From: Bacillota bacterium
Lineage (GTDB): Bacteria; Bacillota; DTU025
Direction: 5' to 3'
Assembly (NCBI GenBank): GCA_028709305.1
Contig: JAQVXE010000013.1
Location: 1 to 36,261, forward strand
Length of the DNA: 36,261 bases
Shown: piece by piece, positions 16,540 through 25,402 of the stretch
Layout: each line of letters opens with the position of its first letter
Position numbering within the stretch: position 1 is the stretch's first letter
Notes under the pieces: model-generated
The model's database searches: none
Seen by the model: only the letters and a program-made list of their open reading frames with translations
What the model was told of the DNA's origin: nothing
Program-made: the position numbers and the translations under genes

Positions 16540-17835
16540 TCACATAGATTCCCGTCCTCCGACGTCAACATGGCGCCGTTGAGACATGAGTTTCCGAGCT
16601 AACAGGAAGAAAGCGATGCTGCCAGCCGCCCGTATTGCTGCGCTGATTCCCAACGCCCAATAGATATCAAACCAATCGACAAGTGCTTTGCCAACAAGGG
16701 GACCTATACAAGATGACAAGTTGACTGCACTGTTGTGGTAGGCAATGAACGAAGTCCTGTTCTTCTCAGGCGCCATCTCGAGCAGAGTATTCAGCATCAG
16801 CAACGTGGTTCCTGAAGTAAAATAGCCCATCGACACATTAAACACGGCCACAAGCCATGCCCATGGAGATACCGCAACCATTAGGGGAGTCAATGCCATC
16901 CCGGCTGTTGCCGCCGCAAGAGCCCACGCGTTTCCCTTCTTCCCTGCGTACCTGCTCCACCGTGGAAACGACACGTACCTTGCAATGCTCGAAACCACAG
17001 AGAATACGGCAACCCATAGACTTCCGCAGTTGAGCACTCGCACATAGTAGATTGTAAAAAGCGGCTGCGACATCATCCAGCCGAAGTAGAAAAGCATCGC
17101 CTTCAGCGTAAAGCTGACATATGCCTTGTTCTCCATGACCTCAGCGAACGTCGATTGGCTTGCCTGCGCCTCCTGGGGTTGGGGCTTCATTCTGACGCGC
17201 GCAGGTTCGCGCAAACCACTCAGAACCTTGACTTCTACTAGCGAAGCCAAGAATGCCGCCACGAAAACGAGCTGATATCCGATGGGAAAGGGCATCGAAT
17301 CAAACAGATACCCGCCTAATAGCGCAGGGACAATGCCCACAGCTGTCACCAGTCGGCTTCTCGCAGCGAACGCGTCACCCCTGAACTCTGCCGGTATGGT
17401 ATCGCCCATGAGGCTCTGCCATGATATGTGGCCAACGGCACCCGGCACATTCATCAATGCCACTAGCCCTACGAGAACCCAAGCCTGCCTATGGTCTGGA
17501 ACCAGTGGAAGCGCGGCAATAGCCAGCAAGAACGCTCGGTGCGCGATGATCAACCCACACGTTGCCTGCCTTTTCCTTTGAACAGACTTGAGAAGAGCGG
17601 CCCCCGCGAAGCTCGCAACGGAGGATACGGCAGCTGGAAGTGCAGATATCAGAGCAACCTGCAGATTTCCCGCTCCAAGCCTTATTGCGAGCAACCCGAG
17701 GAATGGACTGTAGAGGTTGAGGGCAAGGCTTTCCCATACCCCATGCCTGTTGTTGACTCTGATGTTATGCCGAATGGCGCTTCGTTCTTCCTTTTCTTCT
17801 GCGGTCAGTGGTTCTCGTTGCCCATGGGATGTCAA
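16540..17835 (-). CDS. Major facilitator superfamily transporter
   Basis: 431-residue inner-membrane protein with about 12 hydrophobic segments in two halves separated by a charged loop near residues 205-225 (REPARVRMKPQPQE). The GDTIPAEFRGDAFAARSRL sequence after the fourth or fifth helix resembles the cytoplasmic loop motif of MFS permeases. The likely start is TTG at 17833-17835, with GGAGG 9 bases upstream lying inside the last codons of the adenosine deaminase gene, so translation would be coupled to it. A longer frame to 17910 overlaps that gene by 74 bases and starts with unrelated sequence. The context suggests a nucleoside or purine carrier, or an exporter of related compounds; the substrate is not shown by sequence. 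Confidence 0.85.
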   Translation of the reverse strand: MTSHGQREPLTAEEKEERSAIRHNIRVNNRHGVWESLALNLYSPFLGLLAIRLGAGNLQVALISALPAAVSSVASFAGAALLKSVQRKRQATCGLIIAHRAFLLAIAALPLVPDHRQAWVLVGLVALMNVPGAVGHISWQSLMGDTIPAEFRGDAFAARSRLVTAVGIVPALLGGYLFDSMPFPIGYQLVFVAAFLASLVEVKVLSGLREPARVRMKPQPQEAQASQSTFAEVMENKAYVSFTLKAMLFYFGWMMSQPLFTIYYVRVLNCGSLWVAVFSVVSSIARYVSFPRWSRYAGKKGNAWALAAATAGMALTPLMVAVSPWAWLVAVFNVSMGYFTSGTTLLMLNTLLEMAPEKNRTSFIAYHNSAVNLSSCIGPLVGKALVDWFDIYWALGISAAIRAAGSIAFFLLARKLMSQRRHVDVGGRESM

Positions 17836-17836
17836 C

Positions 17837-18829
17837 TCATAATGCCTCCAGAATAGAACGCACTCTGGCGCGTTGCTGCTCTTCAGCAAACGCCGCCTCG
17901 ATTGCCTCAAGGTTCGTCCTCACAATTTCGGATTCGCTCAGCCCCATAATTCTATGGGCAATCTCGTACTCGCCTCCGAGAGTAATCCCAGATATTCCAG
18001 GATCATCGGTGTTGATGCAAACAGCCACTCCTCTTCTTACCAGTTCAGGCAAGGGATGTTCGTCGATGTACGCAACGACTCCGGTATGCACGTTGCTTGT
18101 GGGGCAGACCTCAAGCAGAACACCTTTTTCAGACAGGAGCGTAACTACGGATTGATCCTCCAAAGCCCTCACTCCATGTCCTATCCTTGTTGCGCCTAGC
18201 CTTTCAACGGCCACTCGCACCGACTCCGGCCCCTCAGATTCGCCTGCATGCACCGTTACTCCTAGGCCGTTCGCGCGCGCCCAGGCCAATGGCCTTACGT
18301 ATTCCTCTAGGCCAAGCACTCTTGTGTCATCTGCAATGTCTACACCTGTTATTCCGTCCGACATATAGTCGCGGGCAAGCCTGACGCTGTCCCAACCTGC
18401 CTTCTCGCCTGCCGGCTGTGGGATTATCACGATGAAGTTCACTATCGGACCCGAGTCCACCGCCTGCGCCCCCTGAAGGACTGATTCTACAGCTTCCACG
18501 TATGAAAGCCCAGTCAGACCCTTTATGAAGACCGGAGAGAACCGCAGTTCTACGTAGACTATCCCCTCCGCCGCACAGTCCTCTATTGCCTCACGAGTAA
18601 TTCGGGTTATGTCTTCTGACGAACGAAGGCAGGGCATGAAGAACTCAAATTTGGCCAAGAAATCAGCGAGCGAACGGTCAGCCCCTGTTATCTGTACTTT
18701 AGGCAGGATACTCTCGACAGACTCGTCAATGAACATTCCGCAATTCTTTCGAAAGAGATCTAGAATAGTAGCTGGCCTCACGGCACCCTCCAGATGCCGG
18801 TGAAGCTCCACTTTGGGGAGTTTGCCCAT
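17837..18829 (-). CDS. add: Adenosine deaminase
   Basis: 330-residue cytoplasmic zinc enzyme converting adenosine to inosine. The zinc and catalytic residues are all present: HRH at 10-12 (ELHRHLEG), VTVHAGES at 191-198 with His194 and Glu197, IGHG with His218, and NTDDP with Asp275-Asp276. Length is normal. Some family members use adenine or 6-aminofutalosine, so the exact substrate is likely rather than certain. I chose the ATG at 18827-18829 because GGGAG lies 8 bases upstream and the protein then begins at the conserved KVELHRH; a GTG 15 bases earlier is the alternative. The MFS gene follows directly with translational coupling. Confidence 0.93.
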   Translation of the reverse strand: MGKLPKVELHRHLEGAVRPATILDLFRKNCGMFIDESVESILPKVQITGADRSLADFLAKFEFFMPCLRSSEDITRITREAIEDCAAEGIVYVELRFSPVFIKGLTGLSYVEAVESVLQGAQAVDSGPIVNFIVIIPQPAGEKAGWDSVRLARDYMSDGITGVDIADDTRVLGLEEYVRPLAWARANGLGVTVHAGESEGPESVRVAVERLGATRIGHGVRALEDQSVVTLLSEKGVLLEVCPTSNVHTGVVAYIDEHPLPELVRRGVAVCINTDDPGISGITLGGEYEIAHRIMGLSESEIVRTNLEAIEAAFAEEQQRARVRSILEAL

Positions 18830-18874
18830 ATTCGAAGCTCCCACGTTTGTCTTCCCCCTATGTCAGGGCCTATC

Positions 18875-18934
18875 AGGCTCGGCGGCACAAGGTGCCGATC
18901 AGTGTCACCTGCCGAGCCTCCCCCTGATCGGCAC
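18875..18934 (-). promoter_or_regulatory. Overlapping alternative stem-loops between the DUF4438 gene and add
   Basis: Two mutually exclusive structures share the same bases. Stem 1 is 18875-18883 with 18911-18919 (9 bp), enclosing a small GGCAC/GTGCC hairpin (18884-18896). Stem 2 is 18892-18902 with 18924-18934 (11 bp perfect) and begins at the last base of the upstream stop codon. Neither is followed by a T-run. It may be a terminator or a read-through switch ahead of add. Confidence 0.5.
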
Positions 18935-19818
18935 TACTTCCTATACCGTCCGATACCCAGATAATGTCCGATGTTGGCCGTATCATCTATCACAGGCTCA
19001 ATTATCGGTTTGGCTGTAGTCATGATAGTGGCAACACCTGGACCATGCCCCGCAACAAGGCAATCTGAGTGGACCACTACTCCGATGCTCATAGCACCCT
19101 GCCTATAACTTCGTCCAAAAAGGTTGTCGCAATCCTCGAGGGCCACGATATCGCCGAACCGCAACTTGTCGATGCCAAGACGTTCAATCTCGGCTTTGTC
19201 AGTAGTAGTAATATCATAGTCCCCCGACGCCACGTCCGAAGATCCTATTCCTGAACCCATAAACACGGCCGGTATTACAGCCGCAACTCCCACTCGGAGC
19301 TTGGTGCCGGCTTCCTCTATGCGGATCAAATCGAGAAGATCCGGGTCGAGGTTGAACATCTTGACGTCCGGATAGTCAAGCAGCCTCAGGCCCTGCCCGC
19401 ACGCACGGATCAGGATCTTGTCATCTATCGCCAATTTGTCCATGGCGTCATCGTCAAAATCTATCAGGACATGTTCGATGCCGCCGTGATGGCCGGTTAC
19501 GACTCCTTCGGCCCCTTTTGCATCCCCTGATATCACACGAGCCTTGTTTCCTATGCATGCGAGGACATTGTAGGCACGGTTCTTCTGATCTCCGCGCTTG
19601 TCGTAATCTGCAGCTGTTGAAACACCAGGCTCCACATGATCGCCCGCCCATCCAAACACAGAATCTCCCACTAGCACATTATAGGTGATCCCCCCAACTC
19701 CGGGCAGAACAAACGGAACCCCATCAGCATCAATGCGGAAAGCCTGTCGTCTCACGTGTGGCGCCACCACGCCCTGTACTGAAACTATTACGAGCTTGTC
19801 TCTGTTGGTCCTAATCAT
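18934..19818 (-). CDS. DUF4438 family protein
   Basis: About 294 residues, uncharacterised family found in Thermotogae and Bacillota; I recognise it by the overall pattern ([32 protein letters not shown] near the start, [11 protein letters not shown] in the middle, and [27 protein letters not shown] near the end). No signal peptide or membrane segment. Several conserved His/Asp/Gly loops suggest ligand or metal binding. The ATG at 19816-19818 is preferred (AGGAAGG 9 bases upstream) over a GTG nine bases earlier. It stands upstream of add and the MFS gene on the same strand. It is divergent from cotJA, with 177 bases between. Confidence 0.8.
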   Translation of the reverse strand: [294 protein letters not shown]

Positions 19819-19995
19819 GCTGACCACCCTTCCTAATGTCTAGGGAAAGGATTCACCTTGTATGCGCCGATTCCTTCACGCATTTGTCCCCGAAGCACAA
19901 ACTCGGTCAAATATGCGAACCGCAACATTCCTCAGGATGAAAGACCGAATAGTATGGACTGAGTGTTCACACGTGCAATCAGGGAGGAAAGCGAA

Positions 19996-20184
19996 ATGGG
20001 CCAGGAATACCCAGAATCGGCCAACACGATGAAATTTGCTCGCGCCTACGTGCGCCCTCAACGATACACCCAGCGCTTCAACCCTCTGGAGGGCTTGCAG
20101 CATGGCACTATCTTCCCGGAACTAGTAATGCCTTACGCGCCGCCTGCTGAGGCGCCACGTAAGCTTGAGGAGGCGTCAGACTAA
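19996..20184 (+). CDS. cotJA: Spore coat protein CotJA
   Basis: 62 residues. The family signature is the YVRPQRYTQRFNPLEGLQHGTIFPEL stretch around residues 18-43, with a proline-rich end (MPYAPP). CotJA is a small inner spore-coat component, made in the mother cell and interacting with CotJC. The ATG at 19996 has AGGGAGG 9 bases upstream; an earlier ATG at 19963 lacks one. The stop codon overlaps the cotJB start by one base. In Bacillus the operon is under sigma-E. I could not find a convincing sigma-E promoter in 19828-19995. Confidence 0.9.
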   Translation: MGQEYPESANTMKFARAYVRPQRYTQRFNPLEGLQHGTIFPELVMPYAPPAEAPRKLEEASD

Positions 20185-20441
20185 TGCGGCCTCCGGTCAA
20201 TCGGGAAGAACTTCTCTTGCGCATCCAGGCCTTGGAATTCACAGGAATAGATCTGGGCCTTTACCTCAACACGCACCCCAACGACACAAGGGCCCTCGCA
20301 GACTATAATCAGATATCTGCGGCCCTCGCTCAAACACGCGCGGCGTATGAACAAGCTTTCGGTCCACTCATGAACTTCGGACAATCGCAATCCCGATGCA
20401 GATGGGCTTGGGTCGACGAACCGTGGCCTTGGGAAGTATAG
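20184..20441 (+). CDS. cotJB: Spore coat protein CotJB
   Basis: 85 residues. It has the family landmarks LLLRIQALEFTGIDLGLYLNTHPND, ALADYNQ and the C-terminal WxWVDEPWPWE motif. It starts at the ATG whose A is the last base of the cotJA stop codon (TAATG). It contributes to the inner coat together with CotJA and CotJC. Length is normal. Confidence 0.92.
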   Translation: MRPPVNREELLLRIQALEFTGIDLGLYLNTHPNDTRALADYNQISAALAQTRAAYEQAFGPLMNFGQSQSRCRWAWVDEPWPWEV

Positions 20442-20475
20442 GCAAGATGAGACATAAACCAGGGGGGATATGGGA

Positions 20476-21048
20476 ATGTGGGTATATGAAAAGAAGCTCG
20501 AATACCCCGTCAGAGTCAGTGGGCCGAATCCCAAATTGGCCAAGACGGTGATAACGCAGTATGGAGGCCCAGACGGCGAATTGGCTGCTTCCCTGCGCTA
20601 TCTGACCCAGCGCTACACAATGCCTACTTCTCAGGCCAAAGGGGTTCTAACGGACATAGGCACTGAAGAACTGGCGCATATGGAAATAGTCGCAGCATTG
20701 GTGTATAATCTTGTGAAGGGTGCTACTTTAGGCGAGATCAAAGCAGCCGGAATGGAAGGCTACTACGCGGACCATGACCGTGCACTCTATTTCGTGAACG
20801 GAGATGGAGTCCCATGGATAGCCTCATACATCCAGTCCAAGGGCGACCCAATAGCCGACTTGCATGAGAACATGGCGGCTGAGGAGAAGGCCAGAGCTAC
20901 GTACGAGCATCTGATCAATCTCTCAGACGACCCCTTAGTTACTGATGTTCTGAGGTTCCTGCGGGAGCGCGAGGTCGTGCATTTCCAGCGATTCGGCGAG
21001 ACTTTGAATATAGTCCACGATTTTCTCAATTGCCGAAAGGTGTGGTAA
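20476..21048 (+). CDS. cotJC: CotJC, manganese-catalase-like spore coat protein
   Basis: 190-residue four-helix-bundle protein of the Mn-catalase family. Dimetal ligands are visible in the usual order: Glu of GELAASLRYLTQ (about residue 35), EELAHMEI (E and H, about 66-70), EEKARATYE (about 138-146) and REREVVHFQRF (about 168-178). It probably protects or builds the spore coat by peroxide disproportionation; activity is not proven by sequence. I chose the ATG at 20476 (MWVYEKK, the family's usual start) because AGGGGGG lies 8 bases upstream; the ATG at 20470 would be only 2 bases from it. It is the third gene of cotJABC, followed by a terminator. Confidence 0.95.
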   Translation: MWVYEKKLEYPVRVSGPNPKLAKTVITQYGGPDGELAASLRYLTQRYTMPTSQAKGVLTDIGTEELAHMEIVAALVYNLVKGATLGEIKAAGMEGYYADHDRALYFVNGDGVPWIASYIQSKGDPIADLHENMAAEEKARATYEHLINLSDDPLVTDVLRFLREREVVHFQRFGETLNIVHDFLNCRKVW

Positions 21049-21119
21049 TCGTGGGCAATAGGTACAATCATTGGCTATCACCGCAGAGGCGCGCCACAAG
21101 AGGCTAATATCTCACACTA

Positions 21120-21143
21120 TGCCGCCCCGCGTTAAGGGCGGCA
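21120..21143 (+). terminator. Terminator after cotJC
   Basis: TGCCGCCC and GGGCGGCA (8 bp, loop 8) followed by TTCTTGT, 71 bases after the cotJC stop codon. Confidence 0.7.
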
Positions 21144-21295
21144 TTCTTGTGGGCAATGCACTGCAATAGGCCTCGAGGCGAGCGTAGTCCCCTCTACATT
21201 GCCGGTGAGGCAGAATGATGCATATTGGCATACTTATGATAGGCAATTCATGTGGCAATCATTACTCAACATCTTCAGCACAGGAAGTGAGCACA

Positions 21296-22876
21296 ATGAC
21301 AGATATCTTATCCGAATTTCGATCCATCGGTCTTTGCAACATTGGACCAATTCACCGCAACCTCTCAGCCGCTCAGCTTACTGAGGCATCACTCGCTCGT
21401 GGAGAAGGCGTGCTGGCGTCCAACGGGGCGCTCCGTGTCGCCACAGGCAAGTACACAGGTCGTTCACCTGAAGATAGGTTCACCGTGGACGATGGTGAAA
21501 CCCATTCTACGGTTGATTGGGGTGACATCAACAAGCCGATGCCGGAAGAGACCTTCGACCGGCTGTATGCTCGCCTAACCGCCTATATGCAGGGGCGTGA
21601 GCTCTTTGTGTTTGACGGTTATGCCGGAGCCGATCCCCGCTACGAGCTTCCAATTCGCATAATCAACGAGCTGGCATGGCAGAACCTCTTTGCCCACCAG
21701 TTGTTCATACGGCCAACACCCAGCCAATTGGAGTCACACAAGCCCGAGTTCACCGTGATAGCGGCTCCGGGATTCAAGGCCAATCCTCAAACTGATGGGA
21801 CGAACTCGGAAGCCTTCGTAGTCGTCAACGTCTCCAAGCGCCTCGTAATCATAGGAGGAACAAGTTACGCAGGTGAGATCAAGAAATCCGTATTTTCGGT
21901 CATGAACTATGTCATGCCAACGGTGAACGTTCTCCCAATGCACTGTTCAGCCAATATAGGCCCCGATGGACGAAGTGCCCTCTTCTTTGGTCTTTCAGGA
22001 ACTGGCAAGACTACGCTATCAGCAGATCCTGACAGACAGCTGATTGGCGATGACGAACATGGTTGGAGCGAACACGGCATATTCAACATAGAAGGCGGCT
22101 GCTACGCCAAGTGCATAAACCTTTCACGTGAACACGAGCCGCAGATATGGGACGCCATACGTTTCGGAACCGTCCTTGAGAACGTAATTGTGGATCCTGA
22201 AACACGCCTTCCCGACTACGATGACGGTGCAATTACGGAGAATACCCGTGCAGGGTATCCAATAGAGCACATGCCAAGCGCAGCCGAGCCAAGCATGGGA
22301 GATCATCCATCTACCATAATATTCCTCACGGCGGATGCATTCGGTGTCATGCCCTTGATATCCAAGCTCGACACGAATCAGGCCATGTACTATTTCCTGT
22401 CAGGCTACACAAGCAAGCTTGCAGGCACTGAGCGCGGCATTGTGGAACCAGAAGCAACATTCTCCGCGTGTTTTGGCGCTCCGTTCATGCCCCTTCCTCC
22501 AATGGAATATGCAACGATGCTGGGGGAGAAACTGACGCGAAATGGCTCAAGCGTGTACATGGTCAATACTGGTTGGATAGGCGGCCAGTACGGCATCGGA
22601 AGGCGGGTAAGCCTCAAGCATACCAGGGCCATGGTCTCGGCAGCTCTTAGCGGGGCTCTCGACCATGCATCTTATCGGCCTCATCCCATCTTCAAGCTAA
22701 TGATGCCCACTGAGTGCCCGGGTGTGCCATGCGAGATACTTGACCCTAAGAGCCTATGGAAAGATGGAGATGCCTATGATCGGGCTGCATCCGCGTTGGC
22801 TGCAAGGTTCCGCGACAACTTCGCCAAGTTTCATGACGTATTGCCAGAGGTAGCGTCAGCGGGTCCTAAGGCATAA
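21296..22876 (+). CDS. pckA: Phosphoenolpyruvate carboxykinase (ATP)
   Basis: 526-residue cytoplasmic enzyme linking oxaloacetate and PEP, in gluconeogenesis or as an ATP-forming carboxylation in anaerobes. Key motifs: [10 protein letters not shown] (51-60, substrate arginine), the kinase P-loop GLSGTGKTT (232-240), LIGDDEHGW (249-257, the second metal/kinase motif) and the [10 protein letters not shown] segment. Length is normal. The ATG at 21296 has AGGAAGTGAG upstream and gives the family-like N-terminus. An in-frame ATG at 21215 (GGTGAGG upstream) would add 27 residues unlike the family. A terminator follows at 22904. Confidence 0.97.
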   Translation: MTDILSEFRSIGLCNIGPIHRNLSAAQLTEASLARGEGVLASNGALRVATGKYTGRSPEDRFTVDDGETHSTVDWGDINKPMPEETFDRLYARLTAYMQGRELFVFDGYAGADPRYELPIRIINELAWQNLFAHQLFIRPTPSQLESHKPEFTVIAAPGFKANPQTDGTNSEAFVVVNVSKRLVIIGGTSYAGEIKKSVFSVMNYVMPTVNVLPMHCSANIGPDGRSALFFGLSGTGKTTLSADPDRQLIGDDEHGWSEHGIFNIEGGCYAKCINLSREHEPQIWDAIRFGTVLENVIVDPETRLPDYDDGAITENTRAGYPIEHMPSAAEPSMGDHPSTIIFLTADAFGVMPLISKLDTNQAMYYFLSGYTSKLAGTERGIVEPEATFSACFGAPFMPLPPMEYATMLGEKLTRNGSSVYMVNTGWIGGQYGIGRRVSLKHTRAMVSAALSGALDHASYRPHPIFKLMMPTECPGVPCEILDPKSLWKDGDAYDRAASALAARFRDNFAKFHDVLPEVASAGPKA

Positions 22877-22903
22877 CAGGACGATCATAGTAGCTTGGTG
22901 AAA

Positions 22904-22960
22904 AGTGCCTGGCTGGCTCAGAGCATCTGTGCTCTAAGCTCGCCCGGCACTCTTTGTGTT
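22904..22960 (+). terminator. Terminator after pckA
   Basis: AGTGCC (22904-22909) and GGCACT (22946-22951) close an extended, imperfect stem with an inner GAGC/GCTC hairpin, followed by CTTTGTGTT. It starts 28 bases after the pckA stop codon. Confidence 0.7.
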
Positions 22961-23015
22961 GGGGAGGTCACATGCACTGCCGAAACATGATGAGGAAGCG
23001 ATGCCCGAGATGCAT

Positions 23016-23231
23016 TCATGGCTTCGAGTTAGCCTTTTGGGCATATGCAAGGCATGTCACGGTATTAGCAGCGCCATAGTAGATCTTCATTCCCCCTATT
23101 GCAGCCTCTACAAGAGCTGCACACGAGAGAACGACATCGGGCACATTGCCAACACGTTCACGTATTCCATAGGCTCTCGTGTACAAAGCAGAGCTCCAGA
23201 GCGAATCAGTGCCCTGGAGCCGCACTAGCAC
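23016..23231 (-). pseudogene. Remnant of a GH130 glycoside phosphorylase/hydrolase (C-terminal end)
   Basis: A 71-codon open stretch on the minus strand contains VGNVPDVVLSCAALVEAAIG and MKIYYGAANTVTCLAYA. These match the C-terminal hallmark of GH130 (VPNVVFxCGA...YYGAADTVTGLA). Just upstream, the adjacent frame reads RSGALLCTREPMEY, which fits the preceding GH130 strand (TREPxxxPExxYE), so a frameshift separates them. No catalytic domain is present. The fragment lies directly downstream of treT (stop at 23267), so the sugar operon probably once had a GH130 enzyme as its last gene. Between 22961 and 23015 nothing else was seen. Confidence 0.65.
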
Positions 23232-23266
23232 TATGGCAATGCATTCTCAATGCAAGCCTGTGACTG

Positions 23267-24523
23267 TTACAAGCGACCCGCGAAAAGGTTCAGGTAATTC
23301 ACGACGTGCTGGGTTGAGAGGAATCTTCTCCTCACAGTCTCACGGGCCTTATTACCAAGCCTAGCCCCGAGATCTGGATCTTGCAGTATCTCGTCGATTC
23401 TGTTGGCGCACTGCTCGGTCGTTTCCACTATGAAACCGTCCACACCGTCACTTATCTGTAATTTGCACCCTGTAGCATTTCCTGCAACGACCGGTCGCCC
23501 CTTCCACATGGCCTCAGTAATTGTGAGGCCAAAGCCCTCTCGAGTTGACTTCTGTATGACCACATCCGCGCACTGCTGGAATCCTGCTACCTCCCGTGCG
23601 CCAACACCATCCTCATTCGACAGCACGTGGATGTCGCCGTCCTCCTCCGCATCCTCTTTCAGCTTCGCAAGTATGCCCATGCCTTCGGGATCGTCGGCAG
23701 CTATGGAACCCACCATTGCCAGTTGGAGATTGGGCCACTTCTTCTTCAGTATGCGGTACGCCTCCACTACGCCGAACGGGTCCTTCCAAGGATCGAACCT
23801 TGATACCTGCACAATAAGAGGCCTTTCGGGATCAATTCCGAATGAAACCATCATCTTCCTGGCCTCATCCTCAGGGATGGGAAGGTTTTTCGGGCTTGTA
23901 GGGTCTGTGGACGGGGTTATTTCAGCAACCGGAATCGTAATCTCATCCCTGGCATATTCCTGACTGGTGACAATGGCTCCATCGTACTCATTCACAAACG
24001 GCCAGAGCCTATGCCAAGTATCGTCCAAAGGTGTCGACAAGTCGATATGGCACCGCCAGAACCATCTGTCCACAGCAGGACGCTCCGATTCGGGAACCGC
24101 ATCCAAGAAAGCCAAAGTGGCCAGAGGTTGAGGATCATGGATTATGACCACATCCCATGGGCCCCCCGGAAAGGCCTTCGCAAGCTTCATGTTGACATCC
24201 TCATACAAACGCCATTCGCCGTCGCTCAGAGGAGTGTCAGCCCCCTGTAAGCTGTTGTGTATCTTCTTGGTGATGTCAAAGAACTCGTCAGGCACGCCGT
24301 CAATTACATGCCACTGGGCATCCAGGCCGGCATCGCACATAAGCGGCACTATAGTATAGAGAAGTTCGGCCACGCCACCGCCGTAAGAAGTCGAATTGAC
24401 GTGAAGGACCCGCAGGTTGCCGAGGCCTTCAGCAAGCCGCCTGACTTCGGCTATTCTGTCCTCTCCTACATATGGCGCATGGTCGTTCAGGAATTTCTCC
24501 ATAAAATCAACTCTGCGAAACAT
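23267..24523 (-). CDS. treT: GT4 glycosyltransferase, trehalose synthase TreT type
   Basis: 418-residue cytoplasmic retaining glycosyltransferase with two Rossmann-like domains. The N-terminal domain has VLHVNSTSYGGGVAELL (about 38-54), VIIHDPQPLA and WRCHIDLS. The C-terminal domain has VQVSRFDPWKDP (about 240-251) and REGFGLTITEAMWKGRPVV (the E-x7-E nucleotide-sugar motif). This pattern is that of TreT (trehalose from a nucleotide-glucose plus glucose, reversible) and of related trehalose phosphorylases. In hyperthermophiles TreT also lies beside a sugar ABC transporter, as here, where it could cleave imported trehalose. The start ATG has AGGGGG 7 bases upstream. Phosphorylase versus synthase activity is not settled by sequence. 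Confidence 0.85.
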   Translation of the reverse strand: MFRRVDFMEKFLNDHAPYVGEDRIAEVRRLAEGLGNLRVLHVNSTSYGGGVAELLYTIVPLMCDAGLDAQWHVIDGVPDEFFDITKKIHNSLQGADTPLSDGEWRLYEDVNMKLAKAFPGGPWDVVIIHDPQPLATLAFLDAVPESERPAVDRWFWRCHIDLSTPLDDTWHRLWPFVNEYDGAIVTSQEYARDEITIPVAEITPSTDPTSPKNLPIPEDEARKMMVSFGIDPERPLIVQVSRFDPWKDPFGVVEAYRILKKKWPNLQLAMVGSIAADDPEGMGILAKLKEDAEEDGDIHVLSNEDGVGAREVAGFQQCADVVIQKSTREGFGLTITEAMWKGRPVVAGNATGCKLQISDGVDGFIVETTEQCANRIDEILQDPDLGARLGNKARETVRRRFLSTQHVVNYLNLFAGRL

Positions 24524-24556
24524 ACATCATCCCCCTTGTCCTTGTTGCTGCACGTG

Positions 24557-25402
24557 CTACTTTGACACCCAGCCGACCATGCCGCGGATGTAGTACCTCT
24601 GCATGACGGCAAAGACGATGATTGGAACGGCCATCACAATAATGCTGCCTGCGGCCAAAATGCCCCAATCCACATGATAAACCCCACGAAGCAACGGCAC
24701 GCGTTGCGTAGCAAGTAGCTTCGAAGGCGAGTAGATGAGGATCAATGCGAGGAAGAAATCGCTCCACACCCACATGAACTGCAACACAGCTGCAGAAGCT
24801 ATTGCAGGAAGCGCCATGGGCATTATGATCTGGAAGAAGATTCTCCAATCAGACGCCCCATCCACTCTTGCAGCCTCTTCTACTTCGATTGGCAAGGCCA
24901 TGAAGTAGTTCCTCATAAAGAAGAGGGTCCATGGAATCCCCCAGGCAGAGTGGACCAGTATCAAGCCTAGGTACGAGTCGACTGCCCCAATCTTGTTCAT
25001 CATCTGAAACATGGGCACTGCTATCATCTGCTGCGGCAGAGTCATCAGGGCCACCACAAGGATGAAGAGAGGATCTCGCCCTCTGAACTTGAACCGCGCG
25101 AATCCATACGCCGCGATTGATGCTACGAGCACAGGAACAATCGTTGCAGGAATCGCAACCTTAAGCGAATTAAGCATTCCTTTGGAGATTGGGGATGCAG
25201 GATGATTCCAGGCACCTATGAAATTCTTGAACGTGGGAGTGAACGAATCAAACTTCCACCATCCACGATTGATCTCGGACAGGGGCCTTATCGAGGCCAT
25301 GAAGACTCCCAAGAATGGGATGAGCCATATCAGCGCTATGAGCCCCGCAGCGATGTAGAGAGCCACCTTCTGGCCATGACTGCGCCCTACGGTTCTCATC
25401 AT
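24557..25402 (-). CDS. Sugar ABC transporter permease, MalG type
   Basis: 281-residue inner-membrane permease with six hydrophobic segments. The ATPase-contact loop EEAARVDGASDWRIFFQIIMP is at about residues 180-200 and has the EAA-x3-G-x9-I-x-LP pattern (Ile-Met-Pro here). The C-terminal YYIRGMVGWVSK is typical of MalG-type carbohydrate permeases (CUT1). The start ATG overlaps the stop codon of the F permease (ATGA), so the two are coupled. treT follows 33 bases later. No ATPase gene lies in the cluster, so a shared MsmX/MalK-type ATPase encoded elsewhere is expected. Confidence 0.95.
   Translation of the reverse strand: MMRTVGRSHGQKVALYIAAGLIALIWLIPFLGVFMASIRPLSEINRGWWKFDSFTPTFKNFIGAWNHPASPISKGMLNSLKVAIPATIVPVLVASIAAYGFARFKFRGRDPLFILVVALMTLPQQMIAVPMFQMMNKIGAVDSYLGLILVHSAWGIPWTLFFMRNYFMALPIEVEEAARVDGASDWRIFFQIIMPMALPAIASAAVLQFMWVWSDFFLALILIYSPSKLLATQRVPLLRGVYHVDWGILAAGSIIVMAVPIIVFAVMQRYYIRGMVGWVSK

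Noticed and set aside
19828-19995. Sigma-E promoter for cotJABC (weak GTCAAATA ... CATTCCT near 19908-19935)
   Set aside because: The match to sigma-E -35 and -10 sequences is too poor to call.
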